A stretch of 64,000 nucleotides of DNA from Acidobacteria bacterium Mor1 (GCA_001664505.1 CP011806.1:240882-304881), one strand, 5' to 3'. Counted from the first letter of the stretch, positions 42,273-51,092 are shown. The notes: generated by a model from the sequence alone, not told the origin. Program-made: numbers and translations.

Positions 42273-43344
42273 TCCGGGGCGGACGCCGCTCAAGGGGCGG
42301 GGAGCGGTCACCAACCGCACCGGGCGCTTCGAGCGGCTGTCGGTGGACCCCTTCGACGACGGCTGGGGCACGGTCGAGGAGCGGCCGGAGAAGGCTCGCA
42401 CCGAACTCCACGCCGAGGACACCCGCACGATCATCGCGAAGAACGATTCGCCCGACATACCGTTCTTCCAGTCGATCAATCCCTACAAGGGGTGCGAGCA
42501 CGGTTGCGTTTACTGCTTCGCCCGCCCGACCCACGCCTATCTCGGGTTGTCCCCGGGCCTCGACTTCGAGACCAAGATCTTCCACAAGCCCCGGGCGGCC
42601 GAACTCCTGCGCAAGGAGCTGTCGAAGAAGAGCTACAAGGCGGCGGTGCTGGCGCTGGGTGCCAACACCGACCCTTACCAGCCCGCCGAGCGCAAGCTGC
42701 GGATCACCCGTTCGGTGCTCGAGGTGCTGGCCGAGTTCAACCACCCGGTCAACATCGTCAGCAAATCGAACCTGATGCTGCGGGACCTGGATCTGCTGGC
42801 ACCGATGGCGCAGAAGGGGCTGGCCAGTGTGTTGATCTCGATCACCACCCTCGACCGGGAGCTGGCGGGCAAGATGGAGCCGCGGGCCGCGACCCCCTCC
42901 CGCCGGCTGGAGGCGGTGCGAGCGCTTCACGAGGCGGGGGTGCCGGTCGGGGTGCTGACCTCGCCGATGGTGCCGGGGCTCAACGATCACGAACTCGACG
43001 CGCTGCTCGAGGGCGCCCGGTCCGCCGGCGCCGAGTACGCCAACTACGTGCTGCTGCGGCTGCCCCTCGAGATCAAGGATCTGTTCGCCGAGTGGCTGGA
43101 GGAGCACTATCCCCATCGTGCCGCCCGGGTGATGAGCCTGATGCGTCAGAGCCACGGCGGACGGCTCTACAACGCCGACTTCGGCCGCCGCATGCGGGGG
43201 GAGGGTCCCTACGCCCAGGTGCTGGAGCGGCGTTTCCAGCTGGCCTGCAAGCGGCTGGGGTTGGTCCGCAAGTTTCCTCCCCGGCGCACCGACCTGTTCC
43301 GTGTTCCGCCCCAACCCGGAGACCAGCGCTCCCTGTTCGGTTGA
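42265..43344 (+). CDS. Radical SAM protein of the spore-photoproduct-lyase-like (PA0069/Rv2578c) family
   Basis: 359 aa, GTG 42265 inside the preceding gene. The radical SAM cluster motif C-EHG-C-VY-C (C-x3-C-x2-C) is present near residue 76-83, preceded by NPYKG, with FARPTHAYLGLSPGLDFETKI typical of the family. Then LGANTDPYQPAE, IVSKSNLMLRDLDLL (TIM-barrel strands) and a C-terminal Arg-rich region. The family resembles SPL but its substrate is unknown; DNA lesion repair is often proposed. Confidence 0.9.
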   Translation: MADPGRTPLKGRGAVTNRTGRFERLSVDPFDDGWGTVEERPEKARTELHAEDTRTIIAKNDSPDIPFFQSINPYKGCEHGCVYCFARPTHAYLGLSPGLDFETKIFHKPRAAELLRKELSKKSYKAAVLALGANTDPYQPAERKLRITRSVLEVLAEFNHPVNIVSKSNLMLRDLDLLAPMAQKGLASVLISITTLDRELAGKMEPRAATPSRRLEAVRALHEAGVPVGVLTSPMVPGLNDHELDALLEGARSAGAEYANYVLLRLPLEIKDLFAEWLEEHYPHRAARVMSLMRQSHGGRLYNADFGRRMRGEGPYAQVLERRFQLACKRLGLVRKFPPRRTDLFRVPPQPGDQRSLFG

Positions 43345-43369
43345 GCGGGCGATCGGGGACAAAAAAAAT

Positions 43370-43397
43370 GGCCCCGCCGGTCGATGCCGACGGGGCC
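43370..43397. terminator. Bidirectional terminator
   Basis: GGCCCCG ... CGGGGCC stem (7 bp, one mismatch, then 3 bp; loop 6 nt) flanked by A8 on the left (43361-43368) and T5 on the right (43402-43406). It serves the radical SAM gene on the plus strand and the subtilase on the minus strand. Confidence 0.85.
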
Positions 43398-43434
43398 GTC
43401 CTTTTTGTGGGTGACCTTGTGAGCCTGAAGCCTG

Positions 43435-45771
43435 CTAGCGCAGGGTCTCGCCGCAGGCGTTGTTGCCGAACACCAGGTAGTAGTAGTCGCCGCCGTCACC
43501 GGCCGCGCCGGCGTCGGTGAAGGCCACGCCGTCGCCGGTGGGCGACGGATCCAGCAGGTCGTCGACCAGGGTTTCCGGCTGCCCCTGCATGAAGCTGCCG
43601 GAGTTCCCCCGGTAGATCGTGTAGCTGGCGTCGCTCTCGCCCCAGTTGAGGCTGACGTCGGTGCCGTCCTCATCGAGGATCAGGGTCTCGCCGATGCCGC
43701 TCGGGGCGGCCAGTCCGGCGCAGTTCTGCCCCAGCGGCGCCACCGTCACCAGGGCGTAGTCCTGGGGATGCAGATCGACGTCGACGATATCCGTCGCCTC
43801 GACGGTGATGGTCACCGGGCCGGGGTAGGGGAACTCCAGCCAGACCGCTTCCTTGTTGTTGAGGGTGTCTGGGGTGTCCGACTCGGCGACGGTCCAGCCG
43901 CCGGCGGTGCCCTGGTTGCCGCGGAAGGTGCGGCCGTCGGCGGTGGTGACCAGCAGATCGAGGTCGTTGATCAACGCCCGGGACGCACCCGACGCCGCGG
44001 GCGCGTCGGTCCAGGTCAGCACCACGTTGAGCGGCTCGTTGCCGGTCAGGTGCATTTCATAGCTATGGCTCTCGCCGCTGGCGCTGAAGCCGGTGTTCAT
44101 GTTGCGGTCGTCGAGGACCCGCAGGGTTTCCTCGGCGGGGTCGCCGGGGAACCAGAGGGAGTCGTCGAGGGTCAGCCGGCCGTAGCCCTGGTCGCTGTTG
44201 GGCCGGTCGCCGGCGCCGCTGCTGGTCATGTCCCGGGTCGAGGCCAGCATCGTGGCCTTGATCAGCGCGGCGCTCGGGGTGAACTCGTCGGCCGCCTGGG
44301 GCGCGCCGCTGGGGTACCAGCCTTCGTTGTAGTACTCGCGCACCAGCGCCGCGCCGCCGGCGGCTGCCGGAGTCGCCATCGACGTGCCGGTCTTGCCGGT
44401 CCAGCCGCAGCTGGTGCGGTTGAGCGCCGACGAGACGCCCTGGGCCGGCGCGGTCAGGTCGGGCAGGGTGCGCCCGTCACCGGCCGGACCACGGCTGGAC
44501 GAGCCGTACATGTTTTCCATGTTGCTGCCGTTGCGGGTGCCGCCGACGGTGATCGAGTTCTTGGCGTTGGAGTAGCTACCCAGGCCGTTGCTGCCGCCGT
44601 TGCCGGCGGCGAACAGGATCAGGAAGTCCTGGGTCTCCCACATGTAGCTGTCGATGTTGCGGGCAGCACCGCCGTAGCTGTTGCCGCCGCCACCCCAGGA
44701 GTTGGTGTGGATGAACGAGCCGCGGCCGCGGGCGTCGCTCCAGGCGCTGCTCAGCGGGCTGGGAGGGCTGACGCTACCGAACAGGCAGGAGAAGGTCCCG
44801 CCTCCCTGAATGTCCTGCAGGATGATGTCGGCGTCGGGGGCCAGACCGTCATGGTCGCCGCCGTTGGCGCAGGCCACGGTTCCCGAAACGTGGGTGCCGT
44901 GGTCGCTGTTGCAGATGGCGCCGAGCTGGCCGCCGCCCCACGCGCGGTTGTCGACGATCTTGCCCGAACCGTCGAAGCAGCAGTGGTCCACGTCGATGCC
45001 CGAGTCCATCACGGTCACGATCTCATCGGAGCCGCGCACGCCGTGGAGGTGGACCGCCTCGTTGCCGACCTCCGAGGTCTGGGTGATGCCCCGGCTGGAG
45101 TCGTTGAGCAGGCGCGGGTCTTCGAAGGGCTCGATGAAGAGCACTTCCTCGAGACGGGCGAGAGAGACCACCGACTGGGCGTCGGGGGCGGAGACGTACA
45201 TCCCGTCTCCCCAGGCGTCGTCGACTTCGATGCCGAGTGCGGCGAGGCGGGTTTGAAGTGCCGGCGTCCCGTGGCCGGAGAGGGACAGGCGCAACCGCCA
45301 GGCTCCCTCGGCGGGTGCACTGAGATAAGGGGACATGCGCAGGCCGGGGTGGTAGCGGCCGGCCCAGACCACCTCGGACATACCGCGGAGCTCCGCCTCG
45401 GCTCCGGCGGGGATGCGGGCCAGGCGAGCCCGGCGGGGGACGGCGGGACCGACCTCGGCGCCGATGGAGCGCAGCAGCTGGTCCATGCGCGCGGCGGGAA
45501 CGTCCGGGCCGAACTGGACGATGGCCCAGCCCCCCTGGCGCAGCGGGGTGCCCCGCAAGGCGCCGGGCAGTGCGGCCTGGAGATCCCCGGGAGCGATCCG
45601 GGCCGTATCGAAGGTCCCGGCCTGGAGATGAATGGTGCGTTCGCCGCCGGCCTCGGCGATGAAGGGGGCGGGACGCCCCTCCGGCCAGAAGGCCGGTCCG
45701 TCGGCGGCCTGAATGCCGCCGACTGTGGCGATGAGCAGAGCAAAAGTCCCGAAAACGGTCTGGAATCTCAA
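43435..45771 (-). CDS. Secreted subtilisin-like serine protease (S8)
   Basis: 778 aa, TTG start 45771 with AAGGGG six nt ahead. Signal peptide MRFQTVFGTFALLIATVGGIQA. An N-terminal prodomain (~25-225) precedes the catalytic domain with all four sites: Asp in VTVMDSGID, His in DHGTHVSGT, Asn in AAGNGG, Ser in GTSMATPAAAG. Then a P-domain-like beta sandwich (PLNVVLTWTDAPA ... VTITVEATDI). The C-terminal ~90 residues end in DYYYLVFGNNACGETLR, a module shared with the beta-helix protein at 1325-3808. No TM anchor. Extracellular proteolysis for nutrient acquisition is likely. Confidence 0.93.
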   Translation of the reverse strand: MRFQTVFGTFALLIATVGGIQAADGPAFWPEGRPAPFIAEAGGERTIHLQAGTFDTARIAPGDLQAALPGALRGTPLRQGGWAIVQFGPDVPAARMDQLLRSIGAEVGPAVPRRARLARIPAGAEAELRGMSEVVWAGRYHPGLRMSPYLSAPAEGAWRLRLSLSGHGTPALQTRLAALGIEVDDAWGDGMYVSAPDAQSVVSLARLEEVLFIEPFEDPRLLNDSSRGITQTSEVGNEAVHLHGVRGSDEIVTVMDSGIDVDHCCFDGSGKIVDNRAWGGGQLGAICNSDHGTHVSGTVACANGGDHDGLAPDADIILQDIQGGGTFSCLFGSVSPPSPLSSAWSDARGRGSFIHTNSWGGGGNSYGGAARNIDSYMWETQDFLILFAAGNGGSNGLGSYSNAKNSITVGGTRNGSNMENMYGSSSRGPAGDGRTLPDLTAPAQGVSSALNRTSCGWTGKTGTSMATPAAAGGAALVREYYNEGWYPSGAPQAADEFTPSAALIKATMLASTRDMTSSGAGDRPNSDQGYGRLTLDDSLWFPGDPAEETLRVLDDRNMNTGFSASGESHSYEMHLTGNEPLNVVLTWTDAPAASGASRALINDLDLLVTTADGRTFRGNQGTAGGWTVAESDTPDTLNNKEAVWLEFPYPGPVTITVEATDIVDVDLHPQDYALVTVAPLGQNCAGLAAPSGIGETLILDEDGTDVSLNWGESDASYTIYRGNSGSFMQGQPETLVDDLLDPSPTGDGVAFTDAGAAGDGGDYYYLVFGNNACGETLR

Positions 45772-45952
45772 GAGTGGCCCCTTTTTGAGCCCGCGCGGAC
45801 ATCCTCCTGCGGTCCCCTGGTCCGCGCGGCACTCTTTAACTACCCCGAAAATGGCGTTGGGGCTACGTTGCTATTTCAGCAAAAGTTGTGGTAAGCCGCT
45901 GAACTCGAAGCATCTTCAGGCAGCCCAGGGTGTCGCTTCCCGGCCTTTGTGC

Positions 45953-45958
45953 TATAAC
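45953..45958 (+). promoter_or_regulatory. Extended -10 promoter of rpsN-rpmE2
   Basis: TGCTATAAC: TATAAC at 45953-45958 preceded by TG one base upstream (extended -10). There is no good -35. It lies 87 nt before the rpsN start codon. Confidence 0.4.
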
Positions 45959-46044
45959 CAGCGTTTCCGCATGGGCAATCTGCGGGTCAGGGGAGTGTGT
46001 GGACACGCCTCGGAACCCGTCGAATCAGGAGACGGCAGGAAGAC

Positions 46045-46350
46045 ATGGCCAAGACCTCGTTGATCGCGAAAGATCTACGCCGCAAGAAGCTGATCGACCA
46101 GTACGCCGAGAAGCGTGCCGAGCTGCGCAAGATGATGCGCGATCCCTCGATTCCGGCGGATCAGAAGATCGAGGTGCAGAAGGCCTTCGCCAAGCTGCCT
46201 CGCAACTCCTGCCCGACCCGGCTCACCCGCCGCTGTTTCCTTTCGGGCCGTCCCCGCGCCTACAACCGCAAGTTCGGCCTGTCCCGTATCGCCCTGCGCG
46301 ATCTGGCGCTCCGCGGTGAGCTGCCGGGCGTGACCAAGTCCAGCTGGTAG
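46045..46350 (+). CDS. rpsN: 30S ribosomal protein S14 (long, zinc-free form)
   Basis: 101 aa, ATG 46045 behind GCAGGAAG. The sequence [21 protein letters not shown] and [23 protein letters not shown] are diagnostic. Only two Cys are present ([11 protein letters not shown]), not the CxxC...CxxC zinc ribbon of the short form, so it is the C- type. It sits outside any ribosomal protein operon, ahead of L31 by 10 nt. Confidence 0.95.
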   Translation: MAKTSLIAKDLRRKKLIDQYAEKRAELRKMMRDPSIPADQKIEVQKAFAKLPRNSCPTRLTRRCFLSGRPRAYNRKFGLSRIALRDLALRGELPGVTKSSW

Positions 46351-46360
46351 GACCGCGACC

Positions 46361-46606
46361 ATGAAGAAAGACATTCATCCCGAATACCATCCGGTTCTGT
46401 TCGTCGACGTCGGTACCGACTTCGAGGTCGCCACCCGCTCGACGATCAAGAGCGAGGAGACCCGCACCATCGACGGTGTCGAGCATTACGTCGTCAAGGT
46501 CGAGATCTCCTCGGCGTCGCATCCCTACTACACGGGTAAGCAGCGCCTGGTCGACACCGCGGGCCGCATCGAGAAGTTCCGCAAGCGCTACGGCGGCGGC
46601 AAGTAA
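46361..46606 (+). CDS. rpmE2: 50S ribosomal protein L31 type B (zinc-free)
   Basis: 81 aa, ATG 46361. MKKDIHPEYHPVLFVDVGTDFEVATRSTIKS and SSASHPYYTGKQRLVDTAGRIEKFRKRY mark L31 type B. The CxC and CxxC zinc ligands of type A are absent. Two-gene unit with rpsN, closed by a terminator. Confidence 0.95.
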   Translation: MKKDIHPEYHPVLFVDVGTDFEVATRSTIKSEETRTIDGVEHYVVKVEISSASHPYYTGKQRLVDTAGRIEKFRKRYGGGK

Positions 46607-46636
46607 CCCTGCCCGAAAGCGTCCCACGGTTTCACG

Positions 46637-46663
46637 AGTGCCCCGTTCCCCGGGGCACTTTTT
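46637..46663 (+). terminator. Intrinsic terminator after rpmE2
   Basis: AGTGCCCCG-TTCCC-CGGGGCACT, perfect 9-bp stem, followed by TTTT. It separates the ribosomal pair from hisS. Confidence 0.85.
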
Positions 46664-46682
46664 GCATGAGGACGTTCCTGGT

Positions 46683-47948
46683 ATGAGTCGAGACGATCTG
46701 CGGACCCTCAAGGGCTTCCGCGATTTCCTGCCTGCCGAGAAGAGAGCCCGGGACCACGTTCGGGGCCGCATCGTCGAGGCCTTCCGCCGCTACGGCTTCG
46801 AGCCGGTGCAGACACCGACCCTGGAACTGGCGTCGGTGATCCTCGGCAAGTACGGGGAGGAGGCGGACCGGCTGGTCTACAGCTTCGAGGATCGTGGCGG
46901 CCGCCGGGTCGCGCTGCCCTACGACCAGACCGTACCCACGGCGCGCTTGCTGGCCCAACACGCCAACGCCTTGCCGCGCTTCTTCCGCCGCTACTCCATC
47001 GCCAGCGTGTTCCGCGCCGACAAACCACAGCGCGGCCGGTATCGCGAATTCACCCAGTGCGACATCGACATCTACGGCAGCGCCTCGTCCCTGGCCGACG
47101 CCGAGATCCTGGCCTGCACCCACGCTGCGTTCAAGAGCGTCGGCTTCGACCGGGTCGAGCTCAGGATCAACGACCGGCAGACGCTGATCCAGACCCTCGA
47201 GCCCTTTGCCGTCGACGGCTGCGACGTCTACTCGATCATCCAGACCATCGACAAGCTGGACAAGATGAGCCGTGACGCGGTGCTCGGTGAGCTCGACAAG
47301 AAAGGCCTGGGCGAGGCCCGGGCCGTCGAGGCGATGGCGGCGATCGAATCGGCCAAGCCTTCGGAGAACCTGGCGGAGATCATGAGCGCGGCGTCGAACC
47401 TCGGCGTCACCGAAGATGCGCTCTGCTATGCGCCGACCCTGGCCCGGGGGCTCGACTACTACACCGGGATGATCTTCGAGGTGCACCTCGGTGACGCTTG
47501 CGCCGGATCGGCGGCCGGGGGCGGCCGCTACGACAACCTGATCGGCGGGCTCGGCGGGCCGGACACTCCGGCGGTCGGCGTCGGCTTCGGTTTCGATCGC
47601 ATTGTCGAGGCGGCCCAGGCTTCGGGACTGGTTCCCGGTGTCGACCGGGGCGCCGATGTCCTGGTGACGCAGCTCGACGCCGCGACCCTCGCCGAGGCGC
47701 TCCAGGCGGCAGGCGAACTGCGGGGGCAGGGGATCGCCGTCGAGGTCTATCCCCAGACCGACAAACTGGGCAAGCAGTTCAAGCTGGCCGATGCCAAGAA
47801 GATTCCGCTGGCGCTGATGCTCGGTTCCGATGAGGTCAAGGCCGGCGAGGTCACGGTCAAGGATCTGCGCAGCGGCGACCAGCACAAGGTCGCCCGGGGC
47901 GATCTGAGCGGGACGGTGAACCGGCTGCTGGCGGACGCGCCGGCGTGA
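46683..47948 (+). CDS. hisS: Histidine-tRNA ligase
   Basis: 421 aa, ATG 46683. Class II synthetase: motif 1 region (RGRIVEAFRRYGFEPVQTPTLE), motif 2 FRADKPQRGRYREFTQCDIDIYG, histidine-specific signatures LARGLDYYTGMIFEV and AAGGGRYDNLIGG, motif 3 GVGFGFDRI, and an anticodon-binding C-terminal domain (VLVTQLDAATLAEALQAAG ... KIPLALMLGSDE). Length matches the family. Overlaps the NUDIX gene by a GTGA junction. Confidence 0.96.
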   Translation: MSRDDLRTLKGFRDFLPAEKRARDHVRGRIVEAFRRYGFEPVQTPTLELASVILGKYGEEADRLVYSFEDRGGRRVALPYDQTVPTARLLAQHANALPRFFRRYSIASVFRADKPQRGRYREFTQCDIDIYGSASSLADAEILACTHAAFKSVGFDRVELRINDRQTLIQTLEPFAVDGCDVYSIIQTIDKLDKMSRDAVLGELDKKGLGEARAVEAMAAIESAKPSENLAEIMSAASNLGVTEDALCYAPTLARGLDYYTGMIFEVHLGDACAGSAAGGGRYDNLIGGLGGPDTPAVGVGFGFDRIVEAAQASGLVPGVDRGADVLVTQLDAATLAEALQAAGELRGQGIAVEVYPQTDKLGKQFKLADAKKIPLALMLGSDEVKAGEVTVKDLRSGDQHKVARGDLSGTVNRLLADAPA

Positions 47949-48613
47949 CCCTGAGGGAGCTCGAGGCGCTGCTGCTCGAGAGGCTCGGCGATCTACCGGG
48001 CACCGAGGGCCAGCTGCCCATGTCGCCGGTGCCGCGCTACGACTGGGTACCCGGTCACATCCCCGACGTGCATCGCCTCGGCGCCGGGTTACTGCCGCTC
48101 TATCAGGGCGACGACGGTGTGCACCTGGTGTTGACCGAGCGCAACCATCGCCTGCCCAAACACCCTGGGCAGATCTCCCTTCCGGGGGGCGCGGTCGAGG
48201 AAGGGGAGACCATCGAGCAGGCGGCGCTGCGGGAGGCCCACGAAGAGGTGGCCATCGATCCCGGGCAGGTGCGGGTGCTCGGCCGGCTCACGCCGCTGCA
48301 CATTCCGGTCAGCGGTTTCGTGCTGCATCCGGTGGTCGCGGTGATCGACGGGGTGCCCGAGTTACGCCCCGAGGAAAACGAGGTGGAGCGGATCCTCGAC
48401 ATCCCCCTCGACTACTTCTCCGATCCGGTACTGGTCGTCGAGAAGCGTAAGTTTCGTGAGCGCTTCTATCACGTGCCCTACTACCTGCTGCCCGGCGAGG
48501 CCAAGCTTTGGGGGGCCACCGCCATGGTGATCACCGAGTTCCTGGCGCTCCTGGGAATCGTGCCGGATCCGTGGGGCGACACGCGCCCCGACGTTCACTT
48601 CGACAGCCCGTGA
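47945..48613 (+). CDS. NUDIX hydrolase, CoA pyrophosphatase-like
   Basis: 222 aa, GTG 47945 overlapping the hisS stop. The Nudix box GGAVEEGETIEQAALREAHEEVAI (read here as G-x5-E-x7-R-E-x2-E-E) is intact. The preceding LTERNHRLPKHPGQISLPGG matches the UPF0035/CoA-pyrophosphatase signature (LLTxRSxxLRxHxGQVxFPGG). It cleaves CoA or its oxidised derivatives to 3',5'-ADP and 4'-phosphopantetheine in that family. The last 19 bases overlap the convergent cytochrome gene. Confidence 0.9.
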   Translation: MTLRELEALLLERLGDLPGTEGQLPMSPVPRYDWVPGHIPDVHRLGAGLLPLYQGDDGVHLVLTERNHRLPKHPGQISLPGGAVEEGETIEQAALREAHEEVAIDPGQVRVLGRLTPLHIPVSGFVLHPVVAVIDGVPELRPEENEVERILDIPLDYFSDPVLVVEKRKFRERFYHVPYYLLPGEAKLWGATAMVITEFLALLGIVPDPWGDTRPDVHFDSP

Positions 48614-48825
48614 CAGCGTAGGCAGTCGTTGCCGATCGGGTGGTCGTCGGGCCTGGCCTGGGGCCGGCCGACCCCGTGGCACTCGAGGCAGGCCTCGCTA
48701 TGGATCCAGCGGTGATCGGCGTCGGCCGGCAGCACCGGCGGCTGCGGATTGCGCAGCATCAGGGCCAGCAGGGCGGTCCCCACCAGGGCCAGGGCGATCA
48801 GCAGGATGCGCTGGGTCTTGTTCAT
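48595..48825 (-). CDS. Small membrane-anchored dihaem c-type cytochrome
   Basis: 76 aa, ATG 48825. One N-terminal TM helix (ILLIALALVGTALLALML) followed by a short domain with two haem c motifs, CLECH and CLRCH, and extra His (HRWIHSE, DDHPIGN) that can be axial ligands. Periplasm-facing, haems attached by the cytochrome c maturation system. Similar one-helix, two-haem proteins are electron relays (NapC/NrfH-like miniature forms). Overlaps the NUDIX gene end by 19 bp. Its electron partner is not in the window, apart from possibly the NrfD complex 22 kb away. Confidence 0.82.
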   Translation of the reverse strand: MNKTQRILLIALALVGTALLALMLRNPQPPVLPADADHRWIHSEACLECHGVGRPQARPDDHPIGNDCLRCHGLSK

Positions 48826-48914
48826 GGCTCTCCGTGTCCCGCCGGCGGCCGGTGGGGCCGGGCATTATAGGCGCCGGTTGACCGGGGCGCCCCGCGGACC
48901 TAACGTCCACCCAG

Positions 48915-49628
48915 ATGGCGTCACAGGTTCAATCGTCGGTCGTGGTCGTTACCGGAGGCGGATCCGAGCCCCCGGTCATCGAGATCCTGCGCAAGCGGAC
49001 CGAAATCCAACTCCAGATCGTCGATGCCTCCTGCGACCTGCTGGCCCTGGGGCAGCAGGACCAGCCCTCGCTGATCGTGTTCGCACCGGACACCTCGGCC
49101 CACCGGGATGTCATCGGAGCCAGCACCGCCCTGCGGTCGCTGCCGGTGACCGCCGACATTCCGTTGATGCTGGTGGGTGGTCCCGATTGCCGCAAGCTGG
49201 CCCGGGAGATCGATTTCGACGCCGTGGTCTACGAACCGCTGGTCCACGACGACCTGCTGGCCAAGGTCCGGCGCTACGTGCCGCTGCGCTACCGGCGTCA
49301 TCCCCGCTACCCGATCAACCTGCGCTTCACCTTCCAGGGGGGCGAGGTTCGTGGACAGGCGTTCTCGCGGGTCCTTTCCTGCGGCGGCGCCTTTCTCAAG
49401 ACCGACCGGGTGCTCGAAGTCGGCGACACGATCCATCTCTGTTTCCGGCTGCCCGGCGCCGCAAGTGAGACCCGCTGCAACGGAGTCATCCGCTCGTCGC
49501 TCCAGTGGTTCCAGGACCCGAGCGCCACGCCCGGCTTCGGCGTCGAGTTCCGCGACCTCGCCCGGGACGATCGGGAACGGCTCAACCGCTTCGTCGAATC
49601 TCTCGAACGCCGCGCCGTCAATCGCTAG
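48915..49628 (+). CDS. PilZ-domain protein with receiver-like N-terminal domain
   Basis: 237 aa, ATG 48915. Residues ~5-120 look like a degenerate response-regulator receiver (SVVVVTGGG, IVFAPDTSAHRDV, IPLMLVGG) without the acidic pocket or phospho-Asp. Residues ~125-230 are PilZ: RYRRHPRYPINLRFTF (RxxxR c-di-GMP motif as RRHPR), SCGGAFLKTDRVLEVGDTIHLCF and PGFGVEFRDL. Probable c-di-GMP effector; a paralogue type common in Deltaproteobacteria and Acidobacteriota. Confidence 0.85.
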   Translation: MASQVQSSVVVVTGGGSEPPVIEILRKRTEIQLQIVDASCDLLALGQQDQPSLIVFAPDTSAHRDVIGASTALRSLPVTADIPLMLVGGPDCRKLAREIDFDAVVYEPLVHDDLLAKVRRYVPLRYRRHPRYPINLRFTFQGGEVRGQAFSRVLSCGGAFLKTDRVLEVGDTIHLCFRLPGAASETRCNGVIRSSLQWFQDPSATPGFGVEFRDLARDDRERLNRFVESLERRAVNR

Positions 49629-49731
49629 AACTCGACCAGGGCCAATCCGCCAGAACCCCCGCCCGGTGCGGGTTTCTGCTTGTCCCTCCCGGTAGCTGCC
49701 GTTAGACTCGAAGGAGTCCGAAGGAGCGTCC

Positions 49732-50079
49732 GTGAGCGATGAGAAAGCACACCCTGAACGCTTCGGCAGGGACGCCCTGCTGATGCGGACCTGGAGCGAC
49801 GGCGAAGCCGCGCTGGTGCGCCAACTCCTCGAACACGCCGGCATTCCCTGTCACGTCATCGCCGACGAGTCCCACACCGTGCTTCCGATCGCCATCGATC
49901 GCCTCGGTGAGACCCGTATCTACGTGTTCGAACAGGACCTCCGCCGCGCCCGGGGATTGATCGCCGAGCACCGGCGCTTCGGACTTCGTGTCGTCGACGG
50001 CGGCCGCGCCGACGAACCACACCCTGCTCCTCAGGCCGAGGATCCGGCCTCCGAGCGCGAGAGGGATCAAGGCTCTTGA
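49732..50079 (+). CDS. DUF2007-like small protein
   Basis: 115 aa, GTG 49732 with AAGGAGCG upstream. LMRTWSDGEAALVRQLLEHAGIPCHVIADESHT and ETRIYVFEQDLRRARGLIAEHR follow the DUF2007 (putative signal-transducing protein) pattern, an ACT/PII-like alpha-beta fold. The C-terminal tail is disordered. Overlaps the GHMP kinase start (TTGA), so translationally coupled. Confidence 0.75.
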   Translation: MSDEKAHPERFGRDALLMRTWSDGEAALVRQLLEHAGIPCHVIADESHTVLPIAIDRLGETRIYVFEQDLRRARGLIAEHRRFGLRVVDGGRADEPHPAPQAEDPASERERDQGS

Positions 50080-51086
50080 GTTTGCGTGTGAGCGCTTCGG
50101 CGCCGACCCGGGTCGACCTGGCCGGCGGAACCCTCGACATCTGGCCGCTCTCGATGATCGTCGCCGACGCGGCGACGGTGAACGTCGCCATCGGTTTACG
50201 GGCGAAGGTCTCGATCGAGGCTCGCAAGGGGCGGAGCGCCCGCTTCGTGTCCGTCGATCGCGGCGCGACGCAGCGTTGCCGGCTCCCGATCCGCGAGGCG
50301 GATCTGGATGGCCCGCTCTCCTGGCTCGTGCGGCTCGCCGCCGGCTTCGATCTGCAGGAAGGCTTCGAGCTCCGCTGTGAGGCCGAGGCGCCCGCCGGGG
50401 CGGGGCTCGGAGGCTCGTCAGCCCTCGGTATTGCCGCCGGCGCCGCCCTGGCTCGTTTCGCCGGCGAGCGCCTGAGCAAGGAGGCGCTGCTGCGCCGGGT
50501 GATGAACCTGGAAACCCGCCAGCTGAGCGTTCCTACCGGGAACCAGGATTACCTGGCCGCGATCCACGGCGGAGTGGCGACCTACCACCACGAACCCGAC
50601 GGAACCCGGCGGGAGGCGCTGCCGGGCATCGAGGGTCTGAACCGCCGGTTGGTCGTGGCCTACACCGAGGAGCCGCGCAACTCCGGCTACAGCAACTGGG
50701 ACATGTTCCGGCGCTTCGTCGAGGGGGAGCGCACCACCGTGCGCCGGATGGAGGCGATCGCCGATGTGGCCCGGCGCATGTCCGCGGCGCTGGGGGCCGG
50801 AGATCTCGACGCCGTCGGGGCCCTGCTCGGAGAAGAGGGAAACCTGCGAGCGCGGCTCGCGCCCTCGGTGACCACCGACGCGATCCGCCGTGCAGGCCGG
50901 GCAGCTCGCCGGGCCGGTGCCCTGGGCTTCAAGGTCTGTGGTGCCGGTGGGGGAGGGTGCGTGGCGGCGCTGGCGGCGGAAGGCCGCCGCGAAGCGGTCG
51001 CGGCGGCGCTTTCCAGGGCGGGCGCGACGCTGCTCGACGCCCCCGCCGTGAGCCGCGGCCTGACGGTTACGGCCCGCCGCGGCTAG
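50076..51086 (+). CDS. GHMP-family sugar kinase (D-glycero-D-manno-heptose 7-phosphate kinase-like)
   Basis: 336 aa, TTG 50076 overlapping the preceding stop, with AGGGATCAAGG upstream. N-terminal SAPTRVDLAGGTLDIWPL is the heptose-kinase/HddA pattern. The ATP loop is EAPAGAGLGGSSALGIA (GLGGSS), and GFKVCGAGGGGCVAAL is the third GHMP motif. The family phosphorylates a sugar at C1 with ATP in LPS or S-layer heptose synthesis; the substrate assignment is by family only. No other heptose genes in the window. Confidence 0.85.
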   Translation: MSLRVSASAPTRVDLAGGTLDIWPLSMIVADAATVNVAIGLRAKVSIEARKGRSARFVSVDRGATQRCRLPIREADLDGPLSWLVRLAAGFDLQEGFELRCEAEAPAGAGLGGSSALGIAAGAALARFAGERLSKEALLRRVMNLETRQLSVPTGNQDYLAAIHGGVATYHHEPDGTRREALPGIEGLNRRLVVAYTEEPRNSGYSNWDMFRRFVEGERTTVRRMEAIADVARRMSAALGAGDLDAVGALLGEEGNLRARLAPSVTTDAIRRAGRAARRAGALGFKVCGAGGGGCVAALAAEGRREAVAAALSRAGATLLDAPAVSRGLTVTARRG

Positions 51087-51092
51087 GCGTGG

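Noticed and set aside
43768-45894. A 708-codon plus-strand frame opposite the subtilase
   Set aside because: The minus strand contains all four subtilase catalytic motifs. The plus-strand product is low-complexity Val/Gly/Ala.
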